A DNA stretch of 64,000 nucleotides from Tretioscincus oriximinensis. Its lineage: Eukaryota; Chordata; Lepidosauria; Squamata; Gymnophthalmidae. The notes beneath the pieces are model-generated. The model did not search any database, was not told the origin of the DNA, and worked only from the letters and a program-made list of their open reading frames with translations. Both the position numbers and the translations under genes were made by a program. Positions 10,986 through 23,117 of the stretch are shown piece by piece. Within the stretch, counting starts at the first letter, position 1. Each line of letters starts with the position of its first letter. The DNA is taken from assembly GCA_022410635.1 (NCBI GenBank), contig JAJVDF010000219.1, forward strand, positions 837,455 to 901,454, written 5' to 3'.

Positions 10986-12080
10986 ATGCTCTCTAGTGGA
11001 TTTGATTTGAGAAAGATAAATGGCTCTTAGTATGGATTTGGATTATCATTAGTTCCATATAGATTTTGGAATGCTTTAAACAACTTGTCTTGAATGATAC
11101 CATGTTGTTCCTCATTAGTTGTGTAATACAGATGGTTACTGGAGGCCTTTGATGACTGGTGCATGTGTGTACTAATAGTTATACCACATTCCTACTTGAA
11201 ATCACTATCAGCAGATGTGGGGTTTGAGAGACTAACAGGAAACAGGAGAGGTGGCAGGAGTTTTCATAGAAGAGTTTAGTTCTTTAGATGCTGCTCCAAA
11301 TTAATCAGTGATGTATCCATACGAGACTGGATCTGAGCAAGTACGAGCATGGGGAGCAAGGGGAGTGTGTCAAATCCTTATGGCAACAAATATAGGCTGC
11401 GTGCACACAANTATTTTCTTCCTCAATTGTAGCGAGATGAGGAAGGTTCGGCCACACGTGTTAAGCATCTTTCAGCAATCATCCCACAATAAACACCGTT
11501 TATCCTGGAATAAAATATTGCTGGGATATTCAGACATCGTTCCAGGTAACCCCCGTACCCTCGCGTAAGCAAACGTGTGCACAAAAATTGACTCAAGATG
11601 AGAATCAACGAGAATGTGGCAGTTGATATCTATTGGCTGTTGCGTTAGCCAGTCAGGATCATAAGCGGTGAGTCGTTGTGAAGGAAGGACCAGAGAGTTC
11701 TAACGGTTGTACGCGTGCTGCANGAGGTTGAACATGTTCGGGAGAGAACAACCAGAAAGCAATTGGAAGGGTAAGCTTTTGGAAATTCCCAGCTCTACAA
11801 GGATTTTTGGGGGTGGGAGGCGCAGGCTTTTTTCTTTTCTTCATAGCCCAAAATTTTTCTTGTTTTATTTTTTAAAACAGATGAACCTTGAAAAGGATTG
11901 TGAAGGTAATGTTGGGCAGGGGCATAATACCTATGATAACCTTGACTTGTGCTGAATTCACCTGGGTCTACCCCCCCACCCCCCCACCCTCCATCCTGCT
12001 TTTTGGGATATTTCTCACAGAGAAGGTCAAACTTCACACAAACAAACTAGCTTCGAATAATTCATGTTATCTGCTTTTTT
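10986..12080. other. no gene recognised
   Basis: A weak inverted pair, gcgtgcacacaa (about 11399) and cgtgtgcacaaaaa (about 11571), could be the ends of a 190-bp element, but I found no target duplication. The region at 11580-11780 is somewhat CpG-rich without gene evidence. Confidence 0.35.
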
Positions 12081-12129
12081 AGTTGCATTCATTCATGCCT
12101 GCTCCTCTATGCTGGGCTACACTCATGTT

Positions 12130-12530
12130 CTTATGTCTTGCGTTCTACTTTCAACCTTCTTTTCTCTCCTTCCTTTTATCTTTCCTTTCTTCTCTCCCCT
12201 TCTCATTTTCTTCCTTTGCTCTTCCCTTCTTTCTCACATTCTCTTCTCTTCCTAATTCACTCACTCACTCACTCACTCCTTCCTTCCTTTTTCCTTTCCC
12301 CCCTACCTATATCCTCCTTCTCTTGTTTTTTCTATCCTCCTTTCTTCTTTATTTTACCTCTCCCTGCCTGCCTGTCTGTATATGTATGTGTATGTAGTCT
12401 GTAGGTATGTAGTTATATTTGTGTCTGTTGTCTGTCTGTCCATCTGCCTGCTTGCCTTCCTTCCTTCGCCCCCTCCCTCCCTCCAACCATCCATTCATCC
12501 ATTCATCCATCCATTTTTCTTTTCTACAAT
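12130..12530. repeat. pyrimidine-rich and simple-repeat block
   Basis: A C/T-rich stretch contains (CACT)n, (CCTT)n, (TATG)n-like and (CCAT/TCAT)n microsatellites. Long frames here read Phe/Leu/Ser only because of composition. Confidence 0.85.
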
Positions 12531-13038
12531 GCTATAACCCTCCCTCCCTCTAATCCCAACACTAACCAAGTGGGACCAGAGTACAGCAAGGATATTATTT
12601 GGTAATGTTCCTCATACAATTTGCAATGCCTTTCCTGTTGGCAAGTGATTTTGTAGGCATGTCTAATAATTGACACCAAACTTTTGTTTACTCTTTTCTC
12701 TAGGGTCTTCCTTGGCTTCCTATTGATTCCATTCCTCTTCACATCCAAGATATACGTTCTACTATTTGGCAATATTTTTGTTCTTTGCTGCCCTTGATTT
12801 ACAACCCCCACCCCAACAGTATCACCTCCCTCAATCACAACACAAAGAACAGATATATATGTGGACATCCTATGCAGGGCTCTTGTTACCTTGTTTTGAG
12901 AATAATAACCATAACTACATAACCATTTCAGTAATGTTACATCTCCACTACCCCATTGTAGGTATGTTACAATGCTTATTCTGTTGTAAAGCTTATGTTG
13001 CTTACAGTGCTTCTTGTTGCACTAAAATTGACAGGAAT

Positions 13039-13250
13039 ATGTCGGTTAGTGTGACCATCTCATTGGCTCAAAATCATTGGACAACCTGGAGTCTTGCAGA
13101 AATTCAAGATTTGCTTGACTTTTGGGTAGAACACAAGGAGCAGGAGGTATTACGAAAGAGCCACCGCAACTTAGACATTTATGTGCAGATTTCCAAGCAG
13201 ATGAAACTGAGGGCCGTGTGGCCTTCCTGCAAGACAGATGGGAAGTGGTG
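13039..13250 (+). pseudogene. Myb/SANT-like DNA-binding domain remnant
   Basis: A frame beginning MSVSVTISLAQNHWTTWS contains TWSLAEIQDLLDFW, then RNLDIYVQISKQMKLRAV. These match the pattern W-x-x-x-E-hx-LL-xx-W ... RN-xx-hYxxIxxxM of Myb/SANT-like domains found in PIF/Harbinger accessory proteins and in many reptile host genes derived from them. The third helix (QCRxKxKxLRxxY in intact members) is not recognisable, so the domain is truncated or decayed. It could be the partner ORF of the Harbinger transposase remnant 2.5 kb downstream. Confidence 0.6.
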
Positions 13251-13485
13251 GAAGTCCCGTGCAATTGCCTTAGGGCACAGGTGGGGTGGGGCAAAGGCAC
13301 AGCTGGTCCCTGTCTTTCTCCAGCCGACACATATGTGCTGCCAGAGGGACTCCCATAAGCATTAGGCCCTCCTCACCTGCTTGTTGCTCTTCCTCCTGTC
13401 CTCTTCCGTCTCCCTGAAAATGCGNCCTATGGCCTTGTGGCATTCCTGCAAGACAGATGAGAAGTGGTGGAAGTCCTTTACATCC
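13215..13485 (+). repeat. short direct repeat around the Myb-like remnant
   Basis: ttcctgcaagacagatggga (13225-13244, with the following agtggtggaagtcc) recurs with few changes at 13443-13476. It probably reflects a local duplication. The - strand frames across it are not recognisable. Confidence 0.6.
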
Positions 13486-13567
13486 TACCATGAGTTCCCC
13501 CGCAGTGACTTGCATAAGCATTGGTCTTTTCATGCTTTGCATTCATAAAAGGAGTGTTTTCAACATT

Positions 13568-13722
13568 TAGGTCCCATCCACATGGATTCTTATTCAGGGT
13601 CACATCTCGGGTCAGAGCTTGGCCATCCACCTTTGAAGGGGCTGTCATTGTCTACAGTAGCATGTGGATGGTAGTCTTGTATTCAGAGCTGTGGCCCAGG
13701 ATAATGCTCCTTGTAGATGATC
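13568..13722. mobile_element. hairpin MITE, GGCCTGCCATAG family (diverged copy)
   Basis: It begins catccacatggattcttattcagggtcacatctcgg and ends with the inverted counterpart gcccaggataatgctcc. It matches better copies at 24.1, 38.0, 39.8 and 41.2 kb. The central palindrome is eroded here. Confidence 0.6.
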
Positions 13723-13727
13723 ATTCT

Positions 13728-14130
13728 TCACCTGCCCTTTTTGGCACCTCTTATTTTTCTCTCGTCACAAAAAGACATTTTCCTACCTGGCCTTTGCCAC
13801 ACTGGGCAGCCCACTAGTGTCCAGAGCCATTTTAGTGTTTGGAAGTAATTGGTTTGACGGTACTCAGGTAGGTTTCCCCCAGCCCTTTCCCGCTCTTCCA
13901 AATAGTGGCACCACATGGCAAAGAACATGTAGGTGCATTCCCATGGTGTTCTTAAGGCCCCCGTAGTCACCAGGTCACGGAAAGCCCTGACGAACACCGA
14001 GTTTGTCCTTACACACGAGTTTGTCCTGCCTCATGACCCTGTGTCGATGTTGCATGTTCGAATTAATTGAGGACAACAGCCCAACAATTTCAAAATGCTC
14101 CCATTCCTGATTCGCGCCTGCAGCCTCCAT
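13728..14130 (-). pseudogene. two adjoining unidentified - strand frames
   Basis: A 51-codon frame starts at 14130 (MEAAGANQEWEHFEIVG) and overlaps a longer frame in another phase that ends at 13728 (LRTPWECTYMFFAMWCHYLE). Together they look like one frameshifted reading frame, CpG-richer than the flanks. I do not recognise the product. Lying between the Myb-like and Harbinger remnants, it may belong to the same dead element. Confidence 0.3.
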
Positions 14131-15059
14131 TTTGAAATAATAGAAGCCGAAGCCGCTCTAGGACTCCTTTTGTAGTAGAGTTCTATCGCAATTTTTTTTT
14201 ACCACGTTCATCTGCGGTTCTTGGGGTAGGTACTAGGCAACGGCCATCTTTCCCACCGATTTATACAGCATGATGCCAATCGACCCCAGTATATAGATCT
14301 CTGTCCTGCTTGCATACATTTCCCTCCTCCACCATATAAGAAATCACGATGCAGGACGCATAGGAATGAAGCAATGCTAAGATTGTACCTACATGTCTTC
14401 TGAAATTTTATTTTTGTGTTATTAGGAGATTTAGGACAGAATTCTGCACATCTAGATGTGATTCAAACATAGCAGGACATACATGTGGGCTTCCAGTGGC
14501 ATATGGAAAGACAAGCTGTGTCCTTTGCTTTGATCCAGAATAATAATCCATAGAGAAATGTCCTTTTGGTATTGAGTAACTGATGTAGCATTTGAATTGA
14601 GAAAAATGTTTACATAAGGAACACTGTATTATTTTCACTCTTTAATCAGATCAATAGCAGCAGTGGNCATCAATCAATGTCCTCTTGCAGAGTTATTTCA
14701 AGACACACATATTTAGATTTGTGGTTCAAACATAATAGCTTCACTTCATTCAGTAATCATTCCAGAAGCACAAAAAGGGCATAGATGAACCAAAGTTCAA
14801 AGGAGAGCACAGATGGTAAATGGTATGGGAACCATGCCCTTTGCCTAGCAGTTAAAGGATATTTGGATATTTGGATATTTAGTTTACAAAATAGAAGACT
14901 GATTTTTGATTGCAGTCATCAATTAATGTACATAAAGGCATGGAGCAGACTGCTTATCATTTGTCTCATTAGGACATGAAAGGATTAGAAACAGTGTCAT
15001 GAAAGTGCAAACGAGTAGATTTTGATAAGATATGAGAAATATCATTTTAATAGTAAGTT

Positions 15060-15232
15060 TGAAAAACAGGTGGAACAGTTTGTCACAGGTGATGATGTGT
15101 TCACCCTCACTTGAATTCTTANTACAAAGGCTGGACAGTCAGATGACTGGTTTCAAGAGTCATACATTGAGAGCTCGGTTAGACCAGATGACCAGGGAGG
15201 TCNATTCCTACTCATTGATTATATGATTTTTT
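15060..15232 (+). mobile_element. CR1-like LINE 3' end
   Basis: aaaggctggacagtcagatg ... gaccagatgaccaggga ... ttgattatatgatttttt follows the pattern of CR1 3' ends (aggctggatggccatctg ... ttggactagatgacc ... ctatgattctatg), moderately diverged. No coding part is present. Confidence 0.6.
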
Positions 15233-15716
15233 ACGAAGCCAGGATCTTATCAAGTCTCCCACAAATTGCACATTGACAGTTTGGAAGAGAAGACCATTAA
15301 AAAGGGATGCAAGACATCTTGAGGCAGTATCAAGTCATTGAACCTATTATGTTTATTNCCTTTGCTTCCATGAAGCTGACTAATCACCTCTTGGAGACAT
15401 ACAAGGAATGGTCCCTGATATTTGATAGAGGGAATAGTTTCCCAAATATGGGGCCTCATCACAGTTTTTTAGAGAGGAAAAGAAAGTGTTAATTAGCTTT
15501 TTTTCAACTGTAATAAACAATTATTGCAAACATTGAATAGAAAATTTTTACTGCAACTTCAAACACATATTTGGGATGTAAAAAACTTTTTAAAAAATAT
15601 GCATAAATTAACATCCCATGAATAAAATTATCCTATCCCAATCCATGAAAAAACAACATTTGTAAAGGTTGATGACAGGTCTTCTGATGTGATCTGAGAA
15701 GAACAATGTCCCCAAT

Positions 15717-16075
15717 TTAATTAATGTTGTGGTCGATTCTGCCACAAATAGGCAGTAATAGCATCACGGACAACTGATNTTTCCTCCAATTGAGGACCCT
15801 GATCATCACCTCTGAATGGAGCAGCAGCAGTGGCCCATTCCTAGTCTTGCAGATACTATGAAGAACAATGCACGCTACGGTCACAGAGTTCACATTCTCC
15901 TCCAAAATGTGAACCACCTGTCCCAGCACTTTTCTTCAGTCTCCCATAGGCATACTCACACATGTTACGTGCCCGTGCAAGATAATAATTGAATGTTGAT
16001 TTTAGACCATCAAGGTGTCCTNGGTAAGGTTTCATCATCCAAGGACGTAACCTGTATGTAGCCATTTTGAAATAA
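15717..16075 (-). pseudogene. PIF/Harbinger transposase C-terminal fragment
   Basis: Two overlapping - strand frames join across a frameshift near 15910. The first reads YRLRPWMMKPYxGHLDG, FNYYLARARNMCEYAYGRLKK; the second VNSVTVACIVLHSICKTRNG. This is the ordered end of the DDE transposase of the Harbinger/HARBI1 type: the (L/P)RPWLMxPY block, the xRAR-xx-hE-xxxGRLK block with the final catalytic Glu position, and the VxACxVLHNhC block. Upstream catalytic Asp blocks are not recognisable. Single N bases and the frameshift mark a dead copy. Confidence 0.8.
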
Positions 16076-16460
16076 TGTTCCAGAGTTTATTCAGCAAATG
16101 TTAAATATTCTTATATATGGAATACAGAATTCTTTCTTTTCAGAATCTACACTCAGCAGCAAACAAATGTGGAAGATAATGATTAGCTGATCAGTTATAA
16201 TTCACCACTCAAGTTAGATTATTATTTGAATGGTGGACTTGACTTATTGGTCACTCAGTACCTGATACAAATATATATGTATTAGATCTGACTAAAATTC
16301 GCCCTCGCCCATGTATGTTTCTGAGTATTAGAATCTAAATGGAAACTTCTCTGTTTGCATATGAATAACACCAATGCATCGATGTATATAAAGGAAAAAA
16401 TTATTCAATGTAAGCAATTTTTGGGAATTTAAACGTATATACGGTCTTTTGCCTAATAAC

Positions 16461-16678
16461 TAGGCTGACTAGATGACCCCTTTTGGGTGGGGGGGTTGAA
16501 AACCCATTTTTGGGGTGCCTCCCAGTTTTTTTTGAGGAAAACAATTTCAAAAAAAATTTTTCCAAATTTTTTTTCATTTTTTTGTTTTTTAATTTTCTTT
16601 TCCTCAGAAAAAAAAATGGGAGGCACCACCAAAACGGGTTTTCAACCCCCCCAAAGAAGGGGTCATCTGGTCAGCCTA
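16461..16678. mobile_element. fold-back hAT-like MITE, family TAGGCTGACC, copy 2
   Basis: Starts TAGGCTGACTAGATGACC and ends GGTCAGCCTA, with the same inner blocks as copy 1. Flanks cTAATAAC on the left and gTAATAAC on the right (after one extra T) suggest an 8-bp duplication with decay. Confidence 0.85.
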
Positions 16679-17478
16679 TGTAATAACGCATGTATTGTAT
16701 GTACTTGTGAGGGGGTGTTGGGTGGAACTAGGGATGTTCTGTAGAGGATGTCATAAATTTCTACTTTGGACAGTCTCCTTTTGATTCACTAATAACGTTT
16801 ATAAAATATATTTTAAAAGCAATATTTTTATACATGGAGGCACTTTGTTGTTGAAGATAACATTTAATGGTGCAACATGATGCTTGCACCTTTTCTCCGN
16901 TGCACTGGAAAATAATATATACATCCCAGATTTGAAGATTTTCTACATCCCAGGGGGAAAGAAAAGTGGAGGCCAAAGCATGGCCCTGTTAATTGAGAAT
17001 TAGGCTAGAATTTAAGACCTCTGGCAAAACTGTTAGTTGTTTTTATATCTGTCCTGCTAACATGTAAAACAAGAGAAAAATTCCAAGTTTTTAAATTGAA
17101 AGACAACTCTATTCTTCACAAGCTTCCTTTCATTTCACAGATGATAGAAGGCCTGAGGAAAACAAAACATTTAAAATAAATACTTTATTATCTTCCCCAC
17201 CTCTCTTTCCATACCAGAGGAAATGAATTATTTTGATTGGCTTATTCCATCTGCTTCCACAATCCAAAGACAATTATTGAATAGAAAGGGAGGGGGGGAA
17301 ATCAGAGAAATGCCTTTGTCTCTTTTACCTTTAGAGCATGGTCACTACAAAAGACTTTCATCCACTGGCTGGAGGAATTTATCCTTCTTTTTGCACTTCT
17401 TGAGGCAGAAGCAGAGGCTAGGAGCAAGAACTGGAATCTATCCTTTCTGTGTTCCAGTTGCCTGCNTGCCCCTTCTCC

Positions 17479-17686
17479 TAGGCTGACCAGATGACCCCTT
17501 TTGTGTGTGTGTGTGAAAACCAGGTTTTGGGGTGCCTCCTGATTTTTGCTGAGGAATTTTATTTCCAAAAAAAGGGGGGTTTTGAAAAAAAAAATTATTA
17601 TTTTTTTTCCTCAATAAAAACTGGGAGGCACTCCCAACCCGGGTTTTCATCGCTCCCTCTCCAAAAGGNGCCATCTGGTCACCTTA
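17479..17686. mobile_element. fold-back hAT-like MITE, family TAGGCTGACC, copy 3
   Basis: Ends TAGGCTGACC and GGTCACCTTA. Flanking octamers CCTTCTCC and CTTTCTCC match at 7 of 8 positions. The interior has a (GT)n run on the left and A/T runs in the middle. Confidence 0.85.
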
Positions 17687-18433
17687 CTTTCTCCTCACTG
17701 TTACTGGGTAAAACGTGTCACAATTAATGGGTTGCAATACAATAAAGACAGCTAAAACAGAAAAGATGGAATAGAATGATATTACTTGCATGGGAGAGGA
17801 AGTTACAGAAAGCCTAGAAAATAAATCCTCACACATACTGCTCTTGGTTTGGAAGCAGTCATGTTTCTGCTGTGGATAGTGAAAAAAGACAGGAAACATT
17901 CTCTGAACATATTTGCGAGAAGGTCTATAATGATGAAGGTCTCTAACCCTGACTTTAATCTTTTTAACATATTCTTTGAAGTCATAGCGCTCTGTACTCA
18001 CTCCGATACAAGGCAGTGTAATTCTGCAAACTCCTTAACAGAGTTTTGTTATTCTAGCAACCAAAGCTTGCCAGGAAAAGCATATTATGTCTTCACTGTG
18101 CCTTGTTCACCTTGCCTGCTGAATATTTTCTGCTTTCTCTTTATTTCTTTTGTGTATTATTTTGTATTTATATTATACAATCTCCAGGAGGTCAGGATGT
18201 AACACAGGTGATGACAAACTCCATGATCTTTCTGTTTTCTATAATGAAGAAAAAGAGCCAAGACCTGTTGGTTTAGTGCACCATGGAGTTTTGCATAGTG
18301 TGGTCAGGTCTCAAGGCAGTTTTAAGATAAACATTCTTAGCTATTGCATCTTTAAACATGTTTGGTCAATTCAACTTTTATTACTATTCTCTGCACAAGA
18401 TAGAGTTTCAGAAGGTAGAGTTTGATACATACA

Positions 18434-18953
18434 TAGGGTTGCCATATGTCCCAGTAAACCGGGACAGTCCCGGTTTGGGGGACTAAAATATAGTCCCCTC
18501 CGGGTTTTAAGATAAAATCCCGGCTTTTTACATTCCCCGATGCTGCCTCAGGGAATGTAAAAAGGCGGGATTTTAAAGGAAAAGCAGCCGACAGAGCTGA
18601 CGGCTGCAGNGCGCGCAANGCTTTCTGGGGTCCTGGGAGGACCCTCGGAGCATGCCATAGCTGCTCCTTTGCTGGAGGCGGGGTTTCACCCTGCTCTCCT
18701 GTCACAAACGCAGGCGTTTTTGCTCCGCTGGAGCTGGCGCGCTTGCCTGAGAGCAGGGAGAAACCCAGCCTCCAGCCAAGGAGCAGCTACGTACGCGCGC
18801 GCANACAGACACTTGTAGTNAGAGCAGAAGAGAGATTCTGCTTGTCTCTACAAGCGTCTGTATGTGCGCGCACGNGTTCATGTGTGTGCATGCGCGTGCA
18901 CGCACCACCCCACCCCCGTCCCGGTTTTGAGTTGCCAAAATATGGCAACCCTA
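18434..18953. mobile_element. CpG-rich hAT-like MITE, family TAGGGTTGCC, copy 1
   Basis: 520 bp between TAGGGTTGCCATA and TATGGCAACCCTA, with a perfect 8-bp duplication TACATACA (18426-18433 and 18954-18961). The next inner layers are gggacagtcccgg and inverted cccgtcccggt. The middle is rich in CpG and alternating GC/GT dinucleotides (gcgcgc, tgtgtgcatgcgcg), prone to Z-DNA. Non-coding. Confidence 0.9.
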
Positions 18954-19420
18954 TACATACATGTTCTGTCCTAAAGAAAAGGAGTAAAGCAGGCAAAGAA
19001 TAGTTTTTTCCTGGTTTAGTCCAGTTCTTCATGACTGAAGTTGGATTAAAAGTTTGTGTCTGGCTCTAGCTAGAGTATTTCTGATCTCATTACAAAAGTG
19101 TCTTCTAAGGTATGTCCATTAGTTCTGTAAAAATGTGCAGTTTGTTTTTCAAATAGCTTTTGTATCCTCTGAAGTATTTTCAGTGAGCACAAGTATTTTA
19201 CTTCTAGCCTGTAAGTAAGGGCTTTTTTAGACTTATCTTCAAAGAATGGTCTCTAGCAATCGCTCCTGTCTACTGACTGGGAAAAATGGTTCATGTCTTC
19301 CAATTTCCCCCATGATTTGAATTATACTCTCTCCAATCCAGATAGTATGTACCAGTGAGAAATTGGATTGCACTGATCCTAATGTGCAGAACAATGAAGT
19401 CCAGAAAACCTTGTTAATAC

Positions 19421-19628
19421 TAGGCTGACCAGATGACCCCTTTTTTGGGTGTGTGTGTGTTGAAATCCNGTTTTTGGGCTGTCTTCTGGTTTTTTCTGAG
19501 GAATTTTTTTTAAAAAAAAATTCTGAAAAAAAATATGTTTTTGAAAAATTTTCCTCAGAAAAAACTGGGAGGCACCTCAAAAATGGGTTTTCACCTCCCC
19601 CCCAAAAAGGGGTCATCTGGTCAGTCTA
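19421..19628. mobile_element. fold-back hAT-like MITE, family TAGGCTGACC, copy 4
   Basis: 208 bp from TAGGCTGACC to GGTCAGTCTA with a perfect 8-bp duplication GTTAATAC (19413-19420 and 19629-19636). This copy fixes the family boundaries. Confidence 0.93.
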
Positions 19629-20159
19629 GTTAATACAAACAAGAAGAGATTTTTTTAAAAGAAGAAAGAATAGTAGCATGAAAGAACTTTGATAGTTCAA
19701 GTCATTCAACAAACGAAAAGCTACATTTTATAAATGTTCAGTTACTTCTATTTCAATGTGCGCTATGATCAGTAATGTTCAGGTTATATTTTGCTTATTG
19801 ANTATTTTATGGTTATTTATGTGTAATCCTATTTAATAATAATAAAATTTACTAAAAAATAAATGTCTGCTGCANTAAAAAGAAGACAATGCTTTTGATT
19901 GTTTTAACAATTTTAGTTTTACATTTTAATGTTTACTGCATTTTGCTACTTTTTGTTAACTATTTGTAGCTTTTATTTGTTACGTGATTCTTTACAGTTT
20001 TATTAGTTTTTGTCAAAATAATGTTTATAATTGTTTTTAATGGAAATAGTCTTAGGCCCTGTTTACACATACCTTTCTTAAAACACTTTAAACAGGTTGA
20101 TCCACTTTAGAAGTGGAACAATGCATGTTAGTATTCAAAAGCTAGGCTTTTGTTTCAAG

Positions 20160-20743
20160 TAGGGTTGCCATACGTCCNGGGAAAGCGGGACAATCCCGGT
20201 TTGGGGGACTGAAATATAGTCCCCTCTGGGTTTTAGGACAAAATCCCGGCTTTTTACATTCCCCAATACTGCATCAGAGAATGTAAAATGCAGAATTTTA
20301 AAGGCAAAGCAGCCGTCAGAGTTGACGGCTGCAGCCCGAGCAACGCTTTCCGGGGTCCTGGAAGGGACCTCGGAGTGTGCCGTAGCTGCTCCAATGCTGG
20401 AGGCGGAGTTTCGCGTGCCTGCTTGCAAAGTGCGCCAACTCNCCTCCTGCAAAGGAAAAACGCCTGGCTTTGTGACAGGAGAACCCAGGCATTTTTCCTC
20501 CACTTGAAGGCNAGTTGGCGCCCTGGCAGGTGCACGAAACCCCGCCTCCAGCATTGGAGCAGTTGTGCACAGGCATGCGTGTGCGTGCGCACACGGATGC
20601 TTGTGGTGAGACAGGCAGAAGAGAGGTTCTGTCCGTCTCACTNCAAGCGTCCGAATGTGTGTGCGCGCGCGCATACGTGTGTGTGCATGCACCCCCACCC
20701 CACCCCTGTCCCGGTTTTGGGCTGCCAAAATATGGCAGCCCTA
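20160..20743. mobile_element. CpG-rich hAT-like MITE, family TAGGGTTGCC, copy 2
   Basis: 584 bp, same ends and interior order as copy 1. Flanks GTTTCAAG and ATTTCAAG match at 7 of 8. Frames of up to 217 codons cross it in both directions because of its GC content. They follow the inverted repeat rather than any protein family. Confidence 0.88.
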
Positions 20744-20940
20744 ATTTCAAGTGATGTTGTAGTCAATCACACACAGCATTCGGTTTATGTCAGCACTGTA
20801 TTTGAGAACAGCTTTGCGGCTGCTTTCAAAGCTGCCTTCGGAGATGCACCATCACCTTCAAAGATGACAGTTCAAAGGCACTTCAAAGGTACCTTAGACC
20901 TGAATATTCCTACAATGTCATTAATGTTTCACTTAACATA

Positions 20941-21150
20941 GTTTGGTGTAGTGGTTAGAGTATTGGATTCCTACCTGGTAGTCTCCCAGTTTGATTCCAC
21001 ATCAAGACAGCTAGGTGATTTTGGGCCAATCACAGTTCTTTAGAACTCTCTCAGCCTCACTTACTTCATAAGGCATCTGTTGTGGAGAAAGCATCCTAAC
21101 ATCTTTGGTATAGAGCAGGATATAAGTAAAAATAAACAAATAAATAATAC
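20941..21150 (+). mobile_element. tRNA-derived SINE, family 2
   Basis: The + strand copy opens with the A-box region tttggtgtagtggttagag and B-box region agtttgattcc, runs through gggccaatcacagttcttt and ends in tataagtaaaaataaacaaataaat. Moderately diverged. Confidence 0.75.
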
Positions 21151-21803
21151 AGTAGGTGCAGATCCGTCCACTGTACAAATGGACCATTGGCAATCCATTA
21201 TAGTACCATTACAACACATGTAATGTGCAGTTCATGTCACTGGGAATGGAAGGGATGTAATATTGACACACTGGCACCTTTGAATGCTGTGCCAGATATT
21301 TCTGATCCAAAAGCTGATATAGTCACACAGATATTTTGTGTGACTATATCATAATGTGCTTGTTTTTAGAAGGGAAAACTCTTATTACAAAAGCACAGTC
21401 TCATTGCTTTCCACCATGAGTTCATTATTACGGTGACATTTTGGCCTTTGAAGTTTTGCTGCTTGATTGATACGAGTATGAATATTAACTACTTTAATTA
21501 ACAAAGTGAAGTGTGACCTTCAGTGCTTTATGAAACTGCAGTAAATCTTCTTCTTAATTTGCCTGCCTAAAATCATTGAGCAAAATATCAGGCCCTGCCT
21601 CCTGAATGTTGGGTAATGTGCAGACAATTTGCCCCCACTGCTCACTCCATGTTAATTTTATAAATATTTGAGTCTTTCTTTTTTCTTTGATAGCAATTTC
21701 AAAATAGGAAGGTATTAGGTCAATCTTAGCTCACCATAACACTGTGGGCTTTTTCATACTTGGACTGAGGAACAGTCCAAGCAATAGAACCCAGCAAGTC
21801 ACA

Positions 21804-21892
21804 TTATTTATTTATTTATTTATTATTTATTTATTTATTTGTACTTCTATCCCGCCCTATACCCGAAGGTCTCAGGGCCGCCAACCATAGCT
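21804..21892 (-). mobile_element. SINE family 2, 3' end only
   Basis: (TTTA)n followed by ctatcccgccctatacccga and aggtctcagggccgccaaccatag, the tail of family 2 in - orientation, 5'-truncated. Confidence 0.8.
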
Positions 21893-21959
21893 TGTTCTTG
21901 CTATGTTACTAATTCCTTCATTATTTTCCAGTCACCTCAAAAGCATTCTTCAACGTACC

Positions 21960-22290
21960 TTGCATGAACTACTTTTTAAACAGTCCACAACCATTCCTGT
22001 GCTGTAGAAATGTTCCTGTGGAAAGTACGAATGTTGTATTCTAGTATTTTTGTCATGTCATGTGATATTTTNACCCAATTGCCGTATGGGAAGGTAGCTG
22101 GCCATATTGAACTTAGAAAGGCTGGAATATAGCCTTTACGCTTGATGGCAGAATGCTTAAGCAAAAGGGTAGGAAACTGTCCCTCAGCCAGTGATTGGAA
22201 ATGTTTGCAGAAACCATTCTCTGAAGGGAAGTGTGAAAAAGTGCTAAATCTAGAGCTTGACATCTCAGTACTATTGGTTGTAGAAATGAC
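21960..22290. repeat. interspersed repeat, TTCCTGCAGGAATG family
   Basis: cagtccacaaccattcctgt ... gtagaaatgttcctgtggaa ... tgtcatgtcatgtgatattt matches the copy at 4.08 kb in the same orientation. The right part (aaaggctggaatatagcctt) also occurs near 33.11 and 34.55 kb. The sequence from 22291 to 23109 shows nothing recognised. Confidence 0.6.
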
Positions 22291-23117
22291 ACCTCTGTTT
22301 CATGTATGTTCAATTATCTTCACCTTGATAGTAAAGCTGGAAGCTTTCCCTAGAAATCTGTTGCCTTCTGCATGAACTATCAATGAGGCTGAGGCATCAA
22401 GAGAAATTGAACTCTGATTAACTCTTTCTAAAGTTATTTAGGATTCTGGAACTGCTCTTTGAATCAATTTTGCACAGAGGAATGAAATTATTGTAGTGTC
22501 TGAATGCTGCTTTTGTGCTTCCCCTTGAATTTTATTACTGATAAGCTTAAAGTAACCTTGATCTTTAACTTTCTCATGTTTCAAGCAGTAGTCAAAGAGG
22601 TCATTCATTGACTTGGGTTTGCTCTTAAGGTCTGTTCAACTCTCTGACCTAATTCTGAACCAAAAGAACATTCCTAAAAGAATCCCAAATGGCAAACCAC
22701 TTCCCATAAATTGACAGGAATCGCTGGTTGCATTTTTAAAAAGTGCAAATCAAATGGGATAGAAATGCTATACAANGCATCCCTTGATTTATATAACTGT
22801 GTACTATTTGGTCTTTGAATTTACATTTGTTTTATGGGTTTGTATACCTACAGTAAATATTTTGCTCCTATAGCATTTTAGGATTAAGTTAAAATCCCAA
22901 AATATTTGTGTCAAATAGTGTACATTATTCGGGGGGAAAAGGGGAAACACCAAACATCTTTTCTAAGCTGCAGACATCTGGCGTAAACCCTTAGTCACAA
23001 GCCTGTAATTAACACTTTGTTATGCAGCAAAATGGACCAAGAACAGGTGAGTTCCGACTGCATACCTCTCTACTATATGTTTCTTCANTCTGGTTTAAAT
23101 GTAGAATGCATCCAGAT

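Noticed and set aside
12766..13038. Upstream part of the 199-codon frame as part of the Myb-like gene
   Set aside because: Sequence before the internal ATG at 13039 is low-complexity and unlike Myb/SANT proteins; only the domain segment is supported.
20160..20743. Long open frames (up to 217 codons) on both strands
   Set aside because: They coincide with the GC-rich inverted-repeat MITE, contain N codons and mirror each other; no protein family resemblance.
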